This document shows, one piece after another, positions 1 to 5,338 of a stretch of DNA of 7,142 nt. The stretch lies in NCBI GenBank assembly GCA_022572825.1, contig JACZVE010000158.1:1-7142 (forward strand), given 5' to 3'. The number at the start of each line of letters is the position of its first letter. Position 1 is the stretch's first letter. This DNA is from SAR324 cluster bacterium. Its GTDB lineage: Bacteria; SAR324; JACQKK01. The notes under the pieces were generated by a model. The model was not told the origin of the DNA. It did no database searches and worked only from the letters and a program-made list of their open reading frames with translations. The position numbers and the translations under genes are program-made.

Positions 1-2
1 AG

Positions 3-605
3 ACAGCAAGCAATGCTTCTTCTACAGGCAAACCAGCGCCAATCAGGGTTGCTAACTGCCTGGTCAACAAGGCCCTTTCCGTGGACGACCAACTGGCCAT
101 CGCACACTTAGTTCGAGGCCTCTACCACCTGTTTACGAAACGACATGAGCTCGCCCTGAAGGACGCGAAACAGGCGGCCAGCCTGGGCCCCGATGAGGCC
201 GATATTTTCGCCTACTTGGCCTTAATCCAGACCTTTGCAGGCCAGCCCGCTGCTGCCGTGGAAAGCGTTCGCAAGGCCCAATCCTTGAGTCCCATCGTAC
301 CGACCGCATTCCTGATCATCCTGGGAGAAGCCTATTACGGCTTGGCACAGTATGAAGAAGCGATTTCCACTCTGGGGCGGTCACTGGATGATGCCCCTGA
401 CTCATTGCTGGCCAGGGTGTTTTTGGCGGCCGCATACGAGGCTTTGGGCCGCAGAAAAGAGGCCCAATCCGTGGCTCAGCAAATTCTGCGGATTGAACCC
501 GATCTTGCACTCAATACGTGGGCGGCTCGAGCGCTGCCGTTCAAAAACGCCGACGAACTTGAGAACATGGTGACCCATTTGCGCGGGGCCGGGCTGCCGG
601 ACTAA
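3..605 (+). CDS. TPR C-terminal region of a class III adenylate/guanylate cyclase-TPR type protein (5' partial)
   Basis: The reading frame is open from the first base of the window to TAA at 603-605, so the gene begins upstream; the GTG at 81 is probably just an internal Val codon. The visible ~200 residues form about four tetratricopeptide repeats of roughly 34 residues. Each shows the pattern of a helix with A/Y-x-x-L-G/A, a second helix with E/A-A-x-x-x-x-x-A/L, and a closing 'xxPD' turn (for example LGEAYYGLAQYEEAI and FLAAAYEALGRRKEA). The tail, with LPFKNADELENMVTHLRGAGLP, resembles the usual ending of cyclase-TPR proteins ('LP-(Y/F)-K-(D/N)-...-L..LR.AGLP'). In that family an N-terminal cyclase domain makes a cyclic nucleotide and the TPRs bind partners. 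The cyclase domain itself lies outside the window, so the assignment rests on the tail and on the next gene, which begins like a cyclase. Other TPR proteins cannot be excluded. Confidence 0.7.
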   Translation, partial: TASNASSTGKPAPIRVANCLVNKALSVDDQLAIAHLVRGLYHLFTKRHELALKDAKQAASLGPDEADIFAYLALIQTFAGQPAAAVESVRKAQSLSPIVPTAFLIILGEAYYGLAQYEEAISTLGRSLDDAPDSLLARVFLAAAYEALGRRKEAQSVAQQILRIEPDLALNTWAARALPFKNADELENMVTHLRGAGLPD

Positions 606-629
606 AAGGAAATTCGGGGAGTCAGCGCC

Positions 630-713
630 ATGGCAGCAATCGAAGTGGAACGCAAACTGGTTGCCATCCTCAGCGCGGACGTGCAAAGAAAGCCGCTCAG
701 GGCAGTTCCATGA
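630..713 (+). pseudogene. N-terminal stub of a second class III adenylate/guanylate cyclase, truncated
   Basis: ATG at 630 follows a GGGGAG ribosome site (616-621, 8-base spacing) and starts only 24 bases after the previous stop, as in a tandem operon. The first ~19 residues, MAAIEVERKLVAILSADVQ, match the well-known start of cyclase-TPR proteins, where ER(K/R)LAAILSADV(Q/V) is followed by GYSRLM. The Asp of SADV is the first metal-binding residue of class III cyclases. After the Gln at 684-686 the match stops: the next codons read RKPLRAVP and TGA at 711-713. The last bases overlap the 3' end of hyuA on the other strand. Nothing of the ~160-residue catalytic domain remains, so this is a non-functional remnant. 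It was identified from the short sequence alone, but together with the TPR gene upstream the reading is convincing. Confidence 0.65.
687..697. other. Probable rearrangement (or assembly) joint between the cyclase locus and the hyuA locus
   Basis: Cyclase-like coding sequence is recognisable to about base 686, and the complete hyuA gene ends (TGA on the minus strand) at 697-699. At most ~10 bases between them belong to neither. No target-site duplication, inverted repeat or integrase site is visible at the joint. Confidence 0.45.
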
Positions 714-2784
714 GGATGTTCCCGTACGCGTCCAACACCGCCTTCGCCCCGGGGGGAATGAGGCAGGTGGCGTCGTACTCCTCGACGATGCAGGGTCCCT
801 CGTGCCATGAGGTCAGATCGGCCCGCCGCACGACGGGCGTTTCCAGCCAGCCGGTGTTGGGGCCGAAATAGGCCCGGCGGCGGGTGGCGGCGCCCGCGCC
901 CGCGTTGTCGGGTAAAATCTTCTCCGGCGTGCGCGGCCGGTCGGGGATTCCCTCGCCGATCACCTGAATGTTGACGATCTCGACGGGCTCCTCCGGCCCG
1001 GCCCGGTGGCCGTAGGTGCGCTCGTGCTCCTTGCCGAAGGCTTCCTCGAGAGCGGGCACATTCTCGGCGGTCAACGGACCGTCCGGCGCCGGCGTGGTCA
1101 GCTCGAAGCTCTGTCCCTGATAATGCATGCTGGCCGTGCGGCGGATTCGCATCTGGGCCTCGCTGAAGCCGTCCGCTGCCAGTTGCTCGCGGGCGTTCAG
1201 CACCAGGGCGTCCCAGGCCTTGTTGAGCAGGGTCAGGTCCGCGCTGCGCAGCAGGCGCCGGAAGGTGCGCGAGTAATGGTGCTCCACATTGGTGTAGAGC
1301 AGGCCGAAGGAAGAGAACAGGCCGGGCGTGGGCGGTATGACGATGCGGTGCATTTGCAGGGCCTCGGCCATGCCGGAGGCGAACAGAGGGCCGTTGCCGC
1401 CGAACGCGATCAGTGTGTAGTCGCGCGGGTCACGCCCCCGTTCCGTCGATACCGATTTGATGGCGCGAATCATGTTGGATGCGGCGATCTGGTGCGCGCC
1501 ATAGGCGGCATGCTCGACGGAAACACCCAGCGGCCGGGAGACCTTCTCCTCGAACACCCGCTGCGCCTTTTCCGCGTTCAGCTTCAGTGCTCCGCCGACC
1601 AGATGGGCCGGATTGATGTAGCCCAGAATGACGCTGGCATCGGTGATGGTTGGTTCCGTACCGCCCAGGTCGTAACACGCCGGGCCGGGCGTGGCGCCGG
1701 CGCTTTTAGGGCCCACCTGCAGCGAGCCGCCGGGGTCGATCCAGGCCAGGGAACCACCCCCCGCGCCCACCTCCGCCAGGTCGATGGACGGCACCTTGAG
1801 CACGTAGCCCGCGCCGGTGAGCAGCCGCGAGCCGGAGATTATTCCGCCGCCCACCTGGTACTCGAGCGCCCGCGTGACCTGGTGATTTTCCACCAGCGCC
1901 GCCTTGGCGGTGGTCCCTCCCATGTCAAAGGTGATGCAATTGGGCAGTGCGAGGATCTTCGCCAGCGCCTGCGCGCCGATCACGCCCGCCGCCGGGCCGG
2001 ATTCGATGATGTTCACCGGCATGTGCGTGGCGGCGGTGTCGCTGATCAGTCCGCCATTGGACTGCATCAGCAGCAGCCGGGAGGTGAGGCCGATCGCATC
2101 GAGCTCCGCCCGCAGCGAGGTCAGGTACTTCGATACGATGGGCATGACATAGGCGTTCATCACGGTGGTGGAGGTGCGCTCGTACTCCTTGATTTCCGGC
2201 AGCACCTCGTAGCTGATGCAAAACGGCAGGTCGGGCGCCCGATGGGCGATGATCTCCTTGATCATCAGCTCGTGGCTCGGGTTCGCGAAGGAGTTCAACA
2301 GGCACACCGCGATGGCTTCCACGCCCTCGGCCAGCAGGCGCTCAACCACCCCTTCCGCTTCCACGGGGTTGAGGGGTCGCTGAATATTGCCCCGCGCATC
2401 CACGCGTTCATCGACCACCAGACGCAGATAGCGTTCGACCAGCGGCGGGGGCTTTTCCCAGGCGAGGTCATACAGGCGGGGCATGCGCAGGGTGCGGATT
2501 TCCAGCACGTCCCGAAAGCCCTTCGTCGTGATCAGCCCCGTCTTGGCGCCGCTAAGCTCAAGGATGGCATTGGAAGCGACGGTCGTGCCGTGAATGATCT
2601 CCTCCACATCGCCGGGGCTTGTGCCGGTTTCCCTGAACACCTCGCCAATACCCTCCATAATCGCCGTGGCGTAGTTCTCCTTGCTGGAAGAGACCTTCTT
2701 GGTGTGCAGGGTTCCGGTGGAATCCAGGAACACGATGTCGGTGAAGGTTCCGCCGATATCCACGCCCACCCGATACTCGCCCAT
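697..2784 (-). CDS. hyuA: Hydantoinase/oxoprolinase family protein, HyuA-type (ATP-dependent subunit)
   Basis: This 695-residue protein is full length for the HyuA family (N-methylhydantoinase A, 5-oxoprolinase N-half, acetone/acetophenone carboxylase subunit). The N-terminal domain (about 5-180) has the phosphate-binding DIGGTFTD (9-16) and HGTTVASNAILE (65-76). The central ASKHA-fold domain has SNGG (242-245), SGPAAGVIGA (262-271), FDMGGTTAK (286-294), GAGGGSLAWID (340-350), TPGPACYDLGG (365-375) and AFGGNGPLFA (460-469). The C-terminal domain ends in the usual PPGAKAVLDAYGN pattern, so the gene is intact. Members use ATP to activate a cyclic amide or a ketone, working with a HyuB subunit. 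HyuB is normally encoded directly downstream, but here the next sequence is a cyclase fragment. The AGGGA site at 2793-2797 fixes the ATG start. The substrate cannot be read from the sequence. FGGNGPLFA has Phe where many relatives have His (GPLHA). Confidence 0.93.
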   Translation of the reverse strand: MGEYRVGVDIGGTFTDIVFLDSTGTLHTKKVSSSKENYATAIMEGIGEVFRETGTSPGDVEEIIHGTTVASNAILELSGAKTGLITTKGFRDVLEIRTLRMPRLYDLAWEKPPPLVERYLRLVVDERVDARGNIQRPLNPVEAEGVVERLLAEGVEAIAVCLLNSFANPSHELMIKEIIAHRAPDLPFCISYEVLPEIKEYERTSTTVMNAYVMPIVSKYLTSLRAELDAIGLTSRLLLMQSNGGLISDTAATHMPVNIIESGPAAGVIGAQALAKILALPNCITFDMGGTTAKAALVENHQVTRALEYQVGGGIISGSRLLTGAGYVLKVPSIDLAEVGAGGGSLAWIDPGGSLQVGPKSAGATPGPACYDLGGTEPTITDASVILGYINPAHLVGGALKLNAEKAQRVFEEKVSRPLGVSVEHAAYGAHQIAASNMIRAIKSVSTERGRDPRDYTLIAFGGNGPLFASGMAEALQMHRIVIPPTPGLFSSFGLLYTNVEHHYSRTFRRLLRSADLTLLNKAWDALVLNAREQLAADGFSEAQMRIRRTASMHYQGQSFELTTPAPDGPLTAENVPALEEAFGKEHERTYGHRAGPEEPVEIVNIQVIGEGIPDRPRTPEKILPDNAGAGAATRRRAYFGPNTGWLETPVVRRADLTSWHEGPCIVEEYDATCLIPPGAKAVLDAYGNILMELP

Positions 2785-2792
2785 TGCTCACG

Positions 2793-2797
2793 TCCCT
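2793..2797 (-). promoter_or_regulatory. Ribosome binding site of hyuA
   Basis: On the minus strand AGGGA stands 8 bases before the ATG at 2784-2782. It supports the start just before the DIGGTFTD motif, which is where the family begins. Confidence 0.6.
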
Positions 2798-2850
2798 GGG
2801 TGATCTTGTCCCTCCCCCCGCCAAGTGGATAGACCGGGCCAGAGGGGAAA

Positions 2851-2890
2851 GTTGTACGGGGACATGGGTAACACAATTTGCCCCGTCCCG
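2851..2890. mobile_element. Possible remnant of an insertion-sequence end
   Basis: The stretch contains GGGGACATGGGTAACAC, which resembles from memory the non-coding ends next to IS481/IS3-type transposase genes in many proteobacterial genomes. ACGGGG (2856-2861) and CCCCGT (2881-2886) form a 6-base inverted repeat around it. There is no transposase gene and no second copy in the window, so the call is tentative. Confidence 0.2.
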
Positions 2891-2934
2891 GCCATCCAGG
2901 CGGGATTATTGCGAAGCTGGGATATGAGCGGGGT

Positions 2935-2952
2935 GCTTGGGCTTGAGCTTGA
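2935..2952. repeat. Three tandem copies of a hexamer (GCTTGR)
   Basis: GCTTGG, GCTTGA and GCTTGA follow one another directly. It is non-coding, short, and has no evident function. Confidence 0.5.
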
Positions 2953-2983
2953 CGTAGAGTTAAGGAGAGGCAGATAGTGCGGG

Positions 2984-2999
2984 CGGCGCTTCAGCGCCG
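2984..2999. repeat. GC-rich perfect hairpin, 6-bp stem with TTCA loop
   Basis: CGGCGC (2984-2989) and GCGCCG (2994-2999) pair perfectly around TTCA. No T-run follows on either strand, so it does not look like a standard intrinsic terminator. It resembles the dispersed REP-type hairpins found between genes, but only one copy is in the window. Confidence 0.4.
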
Positions 3000-3015
3000 G
3001 GTGGGCTAAGATCGA

Positions 3016-3037
3016 AGACGGATCAGGATTTCCGTCT
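3016..3037 (-). terminator. Perfect 7-bp hairpin, weak terminator candidate for the membrane-protein gene
   Basis: AGACGGA (3016-3022) and TCCGTCT (3031-3037) pair around an 8-base loop, 130 bases beyond the stop of the minus-strand gene. On the minus strand it is followed by TCGATCTTAG, which is only mildly T-rich. Termination is possible but weakly supported. Confidence 0.25.
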
Positions 3038-3166
3038 GGCGTCGAAACCAATGCCGAAAAGCATTACTTCTGCGTGAGAGCTGGATTGAAAGTTGGAGCC
3101 GCAGCCGATCAAGAAAATCCGCAGAGGGGAACCCGACAAGATGGCGCACACGTATTGTATTTAGGC

Positions 3167-4822
3167 TTATCCTCGCTGAACCCTGAGTTGGGGTTCGGGT
3201 TGCGCAAACTGGGGTTCTATGAAGCGTGTGAAAAATTCATTGAGATAGTGCTTTTGTTCATCGTCCATATAAAAGAAATCAACGCCACGATCGGTCACTT
3301 CCCAAAACTTGCGGTCCTTCACCGCCAGCATCTCCTGCCGCACCGCCTCCATTCGACTTTGCGGTTCAACCTTCATGTCATCGACAATTCGGTGTATCAA
3401 CTCGTCGTCACCCTGCGAGAGCAGAAAGCTGGCGAACATCAGCTGGGCCTTGCGCACGCTGCGCAGGTCGAACTCGTTGGCCTGTGTGGCAGGATTGTCG
3501 TCCACCTCCAGAAACGTGTCCATCAAGGTATTAATATTGGGCACCTGCATTTCGTAGGCCCGTCGGAGCAGGTGGGCGAGGTCGAAGCTGGCCGTGATCA
3601 GAATGAGCGGAATGTTGTAGGACTGCGCGATCTGGCCGTAGTACTTGAAGTAAAATGCGATCCGCTCGGCCAGTCGCCTGTCCACCACCAACACCTCCTC
3701 CGCCAGCATCCGGTACTGATAAAACAGATTGTAGATTGCCTTGGGATTGCGGGCGTTGACCGCGTGGCGCAGAAAGGTGTTGAAGAACTGGATTACGTCG
3801 TGGAGGACTTGATTGTCTTTGAGTTTAATGGCGTACAGGCCGATGATCTTTGTGCTGTTGGCGATCGCGCTCACGGCGTCGGGCGTATCGCGGATGGCCA
3901 TCTTGAAGATGAGCTCCATATCCAGAAAGCCCTTCATTTCCACCCAGTTCCGGCCAACGTACAGCTCATGAATGAAGTCCGAGGAGATGGCGGGAAAGTG
4001 CTCCTTGTTCGGGACGAACCAGCGCCGCGGCATCCTGCGCTTCATCAGCAGGTGATCGACCATGACGTCCTTGAGAGAGCGCACGGTCATCAAGGCGACA
4101 TTGCGGTCCATCTGCGAAACCGCGCTCAAGCAGATGTCGCTGATCTGCTCCATTGAGTTGGCAACGTCCGTCTGCAGGCGCCGCACTTCCTCCGTCTTGG
4201 CCTTGGTCTTCAACACCTTCTGCATGGCCGACTTCGCGTTGTGGCGGATGATACGGATGAAGTTGCCCGGTGTGAGAAAGTGAAACACGTAATTGAAATA
4301 GGGAATCAGCAGGCTGAGAATGACGGTGGTCATACCCAGCAGCGCCAGCGATCCCCAAAAGGGCAAAAAGCCCGAGGTGGTCGAGTAGATCACCATCATG
4401 CTGTACAGGCTGGCCACCACCATCAGCACGAAGTAGCTGATGTTCACCCGGTCCGCGATGAAAAGCTCCACCAGCTTGGGCGTGTATCGCTGCGCGGCCA
4501 ACTGCACGACGATGGCCACGACGGTGATGACGAGTCCCAGGATGGCGATGAGCACCTCGGCCACGCCGCCGATGGCGTCTCCGACATCGTCCGGATTGCT
4601 AAGAAACACCACCTCCGAAAATGGAATCGTGCCATCGCCCTGGGAAAAATCGACGAATCGCAGCGCGATATAGATGGACACGGACAACCCGCCCACGAAC
4701 CCGCAGGGCACCACCCAGGCCCTGAAAGCGGTTGTCCGGAGAAAGGCGAACGGGGAAAATCGCGTCTGCTTGGCCGAGGAGCTGTCTGAGGGTTTGGATT
4801 GCTTTGTCACCGCCCGGTTCAT
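3167..4822 (-). CDS. DUF2254-type predicted inner-membrane protein
   Basis: This 551-residue protein has no signal peptide but four likely transmembrane helices, at about 36-54, 85-109, 129-146 and 156-180. A long, mostly hydrophilic helical C-terminal part (about 185-551) follows, presumably cytoplasmic. The section after helix 2, ITVVAIVVQLAAQRYTPKLV and then IADR, followed by VASLYSMMVI in helix 3, fits the DUF2254 pattern (T-V-x-x-x-x-x-x-x-L-A-x-Q-x-x-x-P-R/K-L, then a second pair of helices). DUF2254 proteins are bacterial membrane proteins without a known function. Residues about 190-235 are rich in heptad-like Leu/Met/Val and could form a coiled coil. The start ATG (4822-4820) has AAGGA 6 bases upstream (4829-4833). 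It lies 151 bases downstream of the Hfq-like gene on the same strand, so co-transcription is possible but not shown. A more specific role cannot be read from the sequence. Confidence 0.65.
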   Translation of the reverse strand: MNRAVTKQSKPSDSSSAKQTRFSPFAFLRTTAFRAWVVPCGFVGGLSVSIYIALRFVDFSQGDGTIPFSEVVFLSNPDDVGDAIGGVAEVLIAILGLVITVVAIVVQLAAQRYTPKLVELFIADRVNISYFVLMVVASLYSMMVIYSTTSGFLPFWGSLALLGMTTVILSLLIPYFNYVFHFLTPGNFIRIIRHNAKSAMQKVLKTKAKTEEVRRLQTDVANSMEQISDICLSAVSQMDRNVALMTVRSLKDVMVDHLLMKRRMPRRWFVPNKEHFPAISSDFIHELYVGRNWVEMKGFLDMELIFKMAIRDTPDAVSAIANSTKIIGLYAIKLKDNQVLHDVIQFFNTFLRHAVNARNPKAIYNLFYQYRMLAEEVLVVDRRLAERIAFYFKYYGQIAQSYNIPLILITASFDLAHLLRRAYEMQVPNINTLMDTFLEVDDNPATQANEFDLRSVRKAQLMFASFLLSQGDDELIHRIVDDMKVEPQSRMEAVRQEMLAVKDRKFWEVTDRGVDFFYMDDEQKHYLNEFFTRFIEPQFAQPEPQLRVQRG

Positions 4823-4828
4823 GGGTCT

Positions 4829-4833
4829 TCCTT
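4829..4833 (-). promoter_or_regulatory. Ribosome binding site of the DUF2254-type gene
   Basis: AAGGA on the minus strand stands 6 bases before the ATG at 4822-4820. In the 151-base gap upstream a TATAGT hexamer (4937-4942, minus) could be a -10 box, but no matching -35 is seen. A short GACC/GGTC hairpin (4962-4972) lies right after the preceding gene. Confidence 0.5.
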
Positions 4834-4973
4834 GATATCAATTCGCCAGAAAGTGCCGTTTGCCCGCGATGAGCCGGATTCAGATGGCGCCGGGCTCCCT
4901 GCCGGATTGCTTTTCTCGCTCCAAAGCGGCGCAGGGACTATAGGGTGGCTTTATGGTGAAAGACCGCCGGTCA

Positions 4974-5195
4974 TCAATCGATGACTTCCCAGAATTTTAT
5001 CGCGGATTTATTGATAACCTTGCCGTCCTTCATGCCCAAATGGTAGGGCGTGTGCCAGCGGAGCCCATCGATCAGGATATCGCCATCAAGAAAGGTTATC
5101 CTGATCTGCCTTTTCTCCGTAATGATCTTGCTGAGCAGCACGGCCTCGTGAGGAGGTTGATGCCGTTGAGGATGCTCATGTCTTTGTTCTCCCAT
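4974..5195 (-). CDS. Small Hfq/Sm-like RNA-binding protein (73 aa)
   Basis: The protein has a His- and Gln-rich, probably disordered tail (1-17; His at 6, 8, 12 and 16). Residues ~18-72 then follow the Hfq/Sm pattern: a short N-terminal helix (LLSKIITEKRQ), strands with IRITFLDGDILIDGLRW (31-47), Tyr51, and a final NKSAIKFWEV (62-71). This last part lines up with the YKHAI Sm2 motif of Hfq. The FLDG-x-x-I-x-G spacing matches FLxNG-x-x-x-x-G of Hfq. The proximal-site Lys is kept (K63) but the His of KH is Ser (S64). Hfq-type proteins form rings that bind U- or A-rich RNA. ATG at 5195 is chosen because CGGAG lies 8 bases upstream; a GTG at 5246 would add 17 hydrophobic residues and lacks support. 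It is divergent from the XPB-type helicase gene. This is a motif-level assignment, so another small beta-barrel protein is possible. Confidence 0.6.
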   Translation of the reverse strand: MGEQRHEHPQRHQPPHEAVLLSKIITEKRQIRITFLDGDILIDGLRWHTPYHLGMKDGKVINKSAIKFWEVID

Positions 5196-5203
5196 AGGAA
5201 ACG

Positions 5204-5208
5204 CTCCG
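5204..5208 (-). promoter_or_regulatory. Ribosome binding site deciding the start of the Hfq-like gene
   Basis: CGGAG on the minus strand, 8 bases before the ATG at 5195-5193, favours the 73-residue product over the longer frame from GTG at 5246. Confidence 0.5.
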
Positions 5209-5262
5209 TGGGAAAAGGTTAACAAGAAGCAAAGCAAACTCCTCACCGCGAACTAACGCTCG

Positions 5263-5297
5263 ATTTTACCTATACCCACACTTGTGTTGAAGATCAA
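5263..5297 (-). promoter_or_regulatory. Candidate promoter of the Hfq-like gene in the divergent region
   Basis: On the minus strand TTGATC (5297-5292) and TATAGG (5274-5269) are separated by exactly 17 bases; a shifted alternative pairs TTCAAC with TAAAAT (5268-5263). ACAC-TT-GTGT (5278-5287) forms a small inverted repeat inside the spacer and could be a repressor site. No comparable -35/-10 pair was found for the plus-strand helicase gene, whose promoter must lie in the same 143 bases. Confidence 0.3.
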
Positions 5298-5327
5298 TGA
5301 ATCCTTTTCCACAGTTCTGAATTGGTT

Positions 5328-5332
5328 GGGGA
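5328..5332 (+). promoter_or_regulatory. Ribosome binding site of the XPB-type helicase (GTG start)
   Basis: GGGGA stands 6 bases before the GTG at 5339-5341. This spacing supports the GTG start even though it is not ATG. Confidence 0.55.
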
Positions 5333-5338
5333 TTTGAA

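Larger units (their letters stand above)
2785..3166. other. 382-base intergenic region between the DUF2254-type gene and hyuA
   Basis: No convincing gene is present on either strand. Short open frames exist (for example 3051-2788 minus and the start of a long plus frame at 3074), but they show no family motif, no good ribosome site and low-complexity composition. The region holds an insertion-sequence-end-like stretch (2851-2890), a hexamer repeat (2935-2952) and two perfect hairpins (2984-2999 and 3016-3037). Any terminator of the membrane-protein gene and the promoter of hyuA should both lie here, but no good -35/-10 pair for hyuA was found. Confidence 0.6.

Noticed and set aside
1006..2832. 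608-residue open frame antisense to hyuA
   Set aside because: It is an antisense shadow of a GC-rich gene, rich in Arg, Gly, His and Gln with no family motif, while hyuA on the other strand has all its expected motifs.
2788..3051. 87-residue minus-strand open frame in the intergenic gap
   Set aside because: It has no recognisable domain, is low in complexity (Ser/Pro/Asn) and spans the hairpins and the repeat, so it is probably non-coding.
3074..4156. 360-residue plus-strand open frame
   Set aside because: It lies opposite the DUF2254-type gene, has His/Gln/Val-rich composition typical of an antisense frame, and has no convincing ribosome site or motif.
4962..4972. GACC-GCC-GGTC hairpin as terminator of the Hfq-like gene
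   Set aside because: The stem is only 4 bp and is followed by just three T residues, too weak to call.
4953..5222. 89-residue plus-strand open frame
   Set aside because: It overlaps the Hfq-like gene antisense; the minus-strand product has an Sm-like pattern and a ribosome site, this one has neither.
5196..5246. N-terminal extension of the Hfq-like protein from GTG at 5246, which looks like a signal peptide
   Set aside because: The ATG at 5195 has a CGGAG site at good spacing, and a signal peptide would be odd for an Sm-like RNA-binding protein.
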